Below the pieces are notes generated by a model. It was not told the origin of the DNA. It saw only the letters and a program-made list of their open reading frames with translations, and ran no database searches. DNA of 6,855 nucleotides, from positions 1 through 6,855 of the forward strand of contig JAETQR010000095.1 of assembly GCA_021770615.1 (NCBI GenBank). The letters run 5' to 3'. The translations under genes were made by a program, and so were the position numbers. Each line of letters begins with the position of its first letter. The stretch's first letter is position 1. The stretch is from Lachnospiraceae bacterium (GTDB taxonomy: Bacteria; Bacillota_A; Clostridia; Lachnospirales; Lachnospiraceae). This document shows, in pieces, positions 5,188 through 6,855 of this stretch.

Positions 5188-6855
5188 CAAAGAAAATTTT
5201 TAAATCAATTATGGTTGTAGCGGGGGCTGTCCTGATTGCAAGCCTTGTTATCATCATGGGATGTCTTTACAGTTATTTCAGTAATGTTCAGGGAAAACAG
5301 TTGGAGGATGAACTGTCTTTAGCTGCCATAGCCGTTGAAAAGGATGGACGGAACTATCTGGAGGAATTACAGTCAAGGGAGTACCGTCTGACATGGGTTG
5401 CTGAAAATGGAGATGTTATATATGATACACAGTCTGACGGGGAAAGTATGGAAAACCATGCGGACAGGGAAGAAATTCAAGAAGCCCTGCGGAATAAAGA
5501 GGGAAAAAGCTCACGTTATTCCACGACTCTTTTAGAAAAAACACTTTACTGTGCAAGGCGGCTTAATGATGGTTCAGTATTAAGGATTTCTGTCAGCAGC
5601 GTTACGATATGGGTGCTTGTTTTGGGGATGATACAGCCGATTTTAATTGTAGTTGTTGTAACACTCATTTTATCAGGAGTATTAGCAAGCCGTATTTCTA
5701 AACATATCATGGAGCCGTTAAACAGACTTGATTTAGAAAAACCGCTGGAAAACGATACTTATGAGGAGCTGGCTCCCCTATTAAACCGTATCAATAAACA
5801 GCATAAGCAGATTGATATGCAGTTGTCGGAACTCCAAAGGAAAAATGATGAATTTGCACAGATTACATATGGCATGACGGAAGGGCTTGTCCTTTTGAAT
5901 GAGAAAAATATAATTCTGAACATTAATCCTGCCGCGCTGAAGCTGTTTCATACGAAATGTTCCAGCATAGGTAAAGATTTTCTGACAGTAGAGAGAAGCC
6001 ATAATGTGAGCCACGCCATACAGGACGCATTTTCAAGTGGACACAGCGAAATCCGCATAGAACGTGAGGGAAAAGAGTATCAGATCCATGTCAACCGCAT
6101 TGAATCTAACGGTATTGTAATTGGGGCGGTTGTTCTTGCCTTTGATATAACAGAAGCAGCTTTCGCAGAAAGGAACAGACGGGAGTTTACTGCCAACGTA
6201 TCACATGAATTGAAAACTCCGCTTCAATCCATAATGGGGAGTGCGGAGTTAATGGAGAACGGTCTTGTAAAATCGGAGGATATGACACGCTTTGTAGGGC
6301 ATATCCGCACAGAGGCAGGGCGGCTTGTAACATTAATTGATGATATTATCCGTTTATCCCAATTAGACGAGGGATGCGATATGCCGTTTGAAAATGTTGA
6401 TTTATATGAGGTCGCATCTGAGGTGATGGCAGGACTGGCAGATATAGCAGCGGCAAAAGATATTGAAGTGGCTTTAACAGGAAAAAAGGTTTATATTAAA
6501 AGTGTCCGGCGGCTCTTAACAGAAATTATTTTTAACCTCTGTGATAATGCTATCAAGTATAATAAGAACGGCGGTACGGTAGAAGTAGCTATAAGCAGTC
6601 AGGAAAATAGTGCCTCGATTACGGTGAAGGATTCGGGAATCGGCATACCGCCGGAACATCAGGCAAGAATTTTTGAACGATTTTACCGTGTAGACAAGAG
6701 CCGCTCTAAGGAATCAGGCGGAACGGGATTAGGACTATCTATTGTAAAACATGCTGTACAATACTTGAATGGCAAGATTGAACTGCAAAGCAGCCTGGGG
6801 CAAGGAACGGTTATACAGATTATTTTTCAGCAAGATAAAAGTGATGTGGTGCAGT
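5184..6855 (+). CDS. phoR: Phosphate sensor histidine kinase, PhoR type (3' end beyond window)
   Basis: This membrane sensor kinase is the partner of the upstream response regulator. No stop occurs before the window edge; 557 residues are visible. Order of parts: transmembrane helix at about 8-30; extracellular sensor region (33-140) of the PhoR/WalK sort; second helix (142-166); a short HAMP-like linker with SKHIMEPLNRLD (172-183); a cytoplasmic PAS domain (about 222-325) with NINPAALKLF; HisKA with SHELKTP carrying phospho-accepting His341 and Thr345 of the HExxT phosphatase motif; and a HATPase with the N box (Asp454-Asn455), G1 box DSGIGIP (483-489), F box (ERFYRVDKSRS) and G2 box GGTGLGLS (512-519). 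All catalytic motifs are present, so probably only a short tail is missing. AGAGGTG about 5 nt upstream and the ATGA overlap support the start. The phosphate role is inferred from linkage to pst-phoU. Confidence 0.92.
   Translation, partial: MTKKIFKSIMVVAGAVLIASLVIIMGCLYSYFSNVQGKQLEDELSLAAIAVEKDGRNYLEELQSREYRLTWVAENGDVIYDTQSDGESMENHADREEIQEALRNKEGKSSRYSTTLLEKTLYCARRLNDGSVLRISVSSVTIWVLVLGMIQPILIVVVVTLILSGVLASRISKHIMEPLNRLDLEKPLENDTYEELAPLLNRINKQHKQIDMQLSELQRKNDEFAQITYGMTEGLVLLNEKNIILNINPAALKLFHTKCSSIGKDFLTVERSHNVSHAIQDAFSSGHSEIRIEREGKEYQIHVNRIESNGIVIGAVVLAFDITEAAFAERNRREFTANVSHELKTPLQSIMGSAELMENGLVKSEDMTRFVGHIRTEAGRLVTLIDDIIRLSQLDEGCDMPFENVDLYEVASEVMAGLADIAAAKDIEVALTGKKVYIKSVRRLLTEIIFNLCDNAIKYNKNGGTVEVAISSQENSASITVKDSGIGIPPEHQARIFERFYRVDKSRSKESGGTGLGLSIVKHAVQYLNGKIELQSSLGQGTVIQIIFQQDKSDVVQ

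Noticed and set aside
1..6855. CRISPR array, tRNA or rRNA genes
   Set aside because: I saw no regularly spaced direct repeats, cloverleaf or rRNA-like stretch in the non-coding segments, and almost everything from 500 onward is occupied by intact pst/pho genes.

Overview
This window carries a high-affinity phosphate uptake and phosphate-sensing operon, read left to right on the + strand: pstS - pstC - pstA - pstB - phoU - response regulator (PhoB/PhoP type) - sensor kinase (PhoR type). The host is probably a Gram-positive Clostridia member, perhaps Lachnospiraceae. This is inferred from strong AGGAG-type ribosome binding sites before most genes, a lipoprotein-type PstS, tight gene packing, moderate-to-low GC, and a Firmicutes-style array of TTnACA repeats upstream of pstS. 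The assignment rests on gene order and style, not on a marker gene.

Layout. Bases 2-88 are the last codons of an upstream gene that I cannot identify, and an intrinsic terminator (142-180) closes it. Bases 181-397 hold no protein gene. They contain a long imperfect inverted repeat (222-375) whose two arms make about 65 base pairs. All 13 non-Watson-Crick pairs are G.T (G.U in + strand RNA), which points to a structured RNA rather than a DNA palindrome. A candidate Pho box (398-437) and -10 element (447-452) follow, then seven genes from 500 to the end of the window. Gene junctions are very tight: ATGA or TAATG overlaps, or gaps of 2-6 nt. The exception is a 38-nt gap between pstS and pstC, which contains a small hairpin overlapping the pstS stop codon. 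The last gene, the kinase, is cut by the window edge after its main catalytic motifs.

How the genes work together. PstS captures phosphate outside the membrane, PstC and PstA form the channel, and PstB powers import with ATP. PhoU links the transporter state to the kinase. The kinase and response regulator form the two-component system that is expected to act back on the Pho box upstream of pstS, giving an autoregulatory loop. All genes look intact.

The operon itself is conventional. The part that is not explained by known features is the 154-nt hairpin upstream of the promoter.
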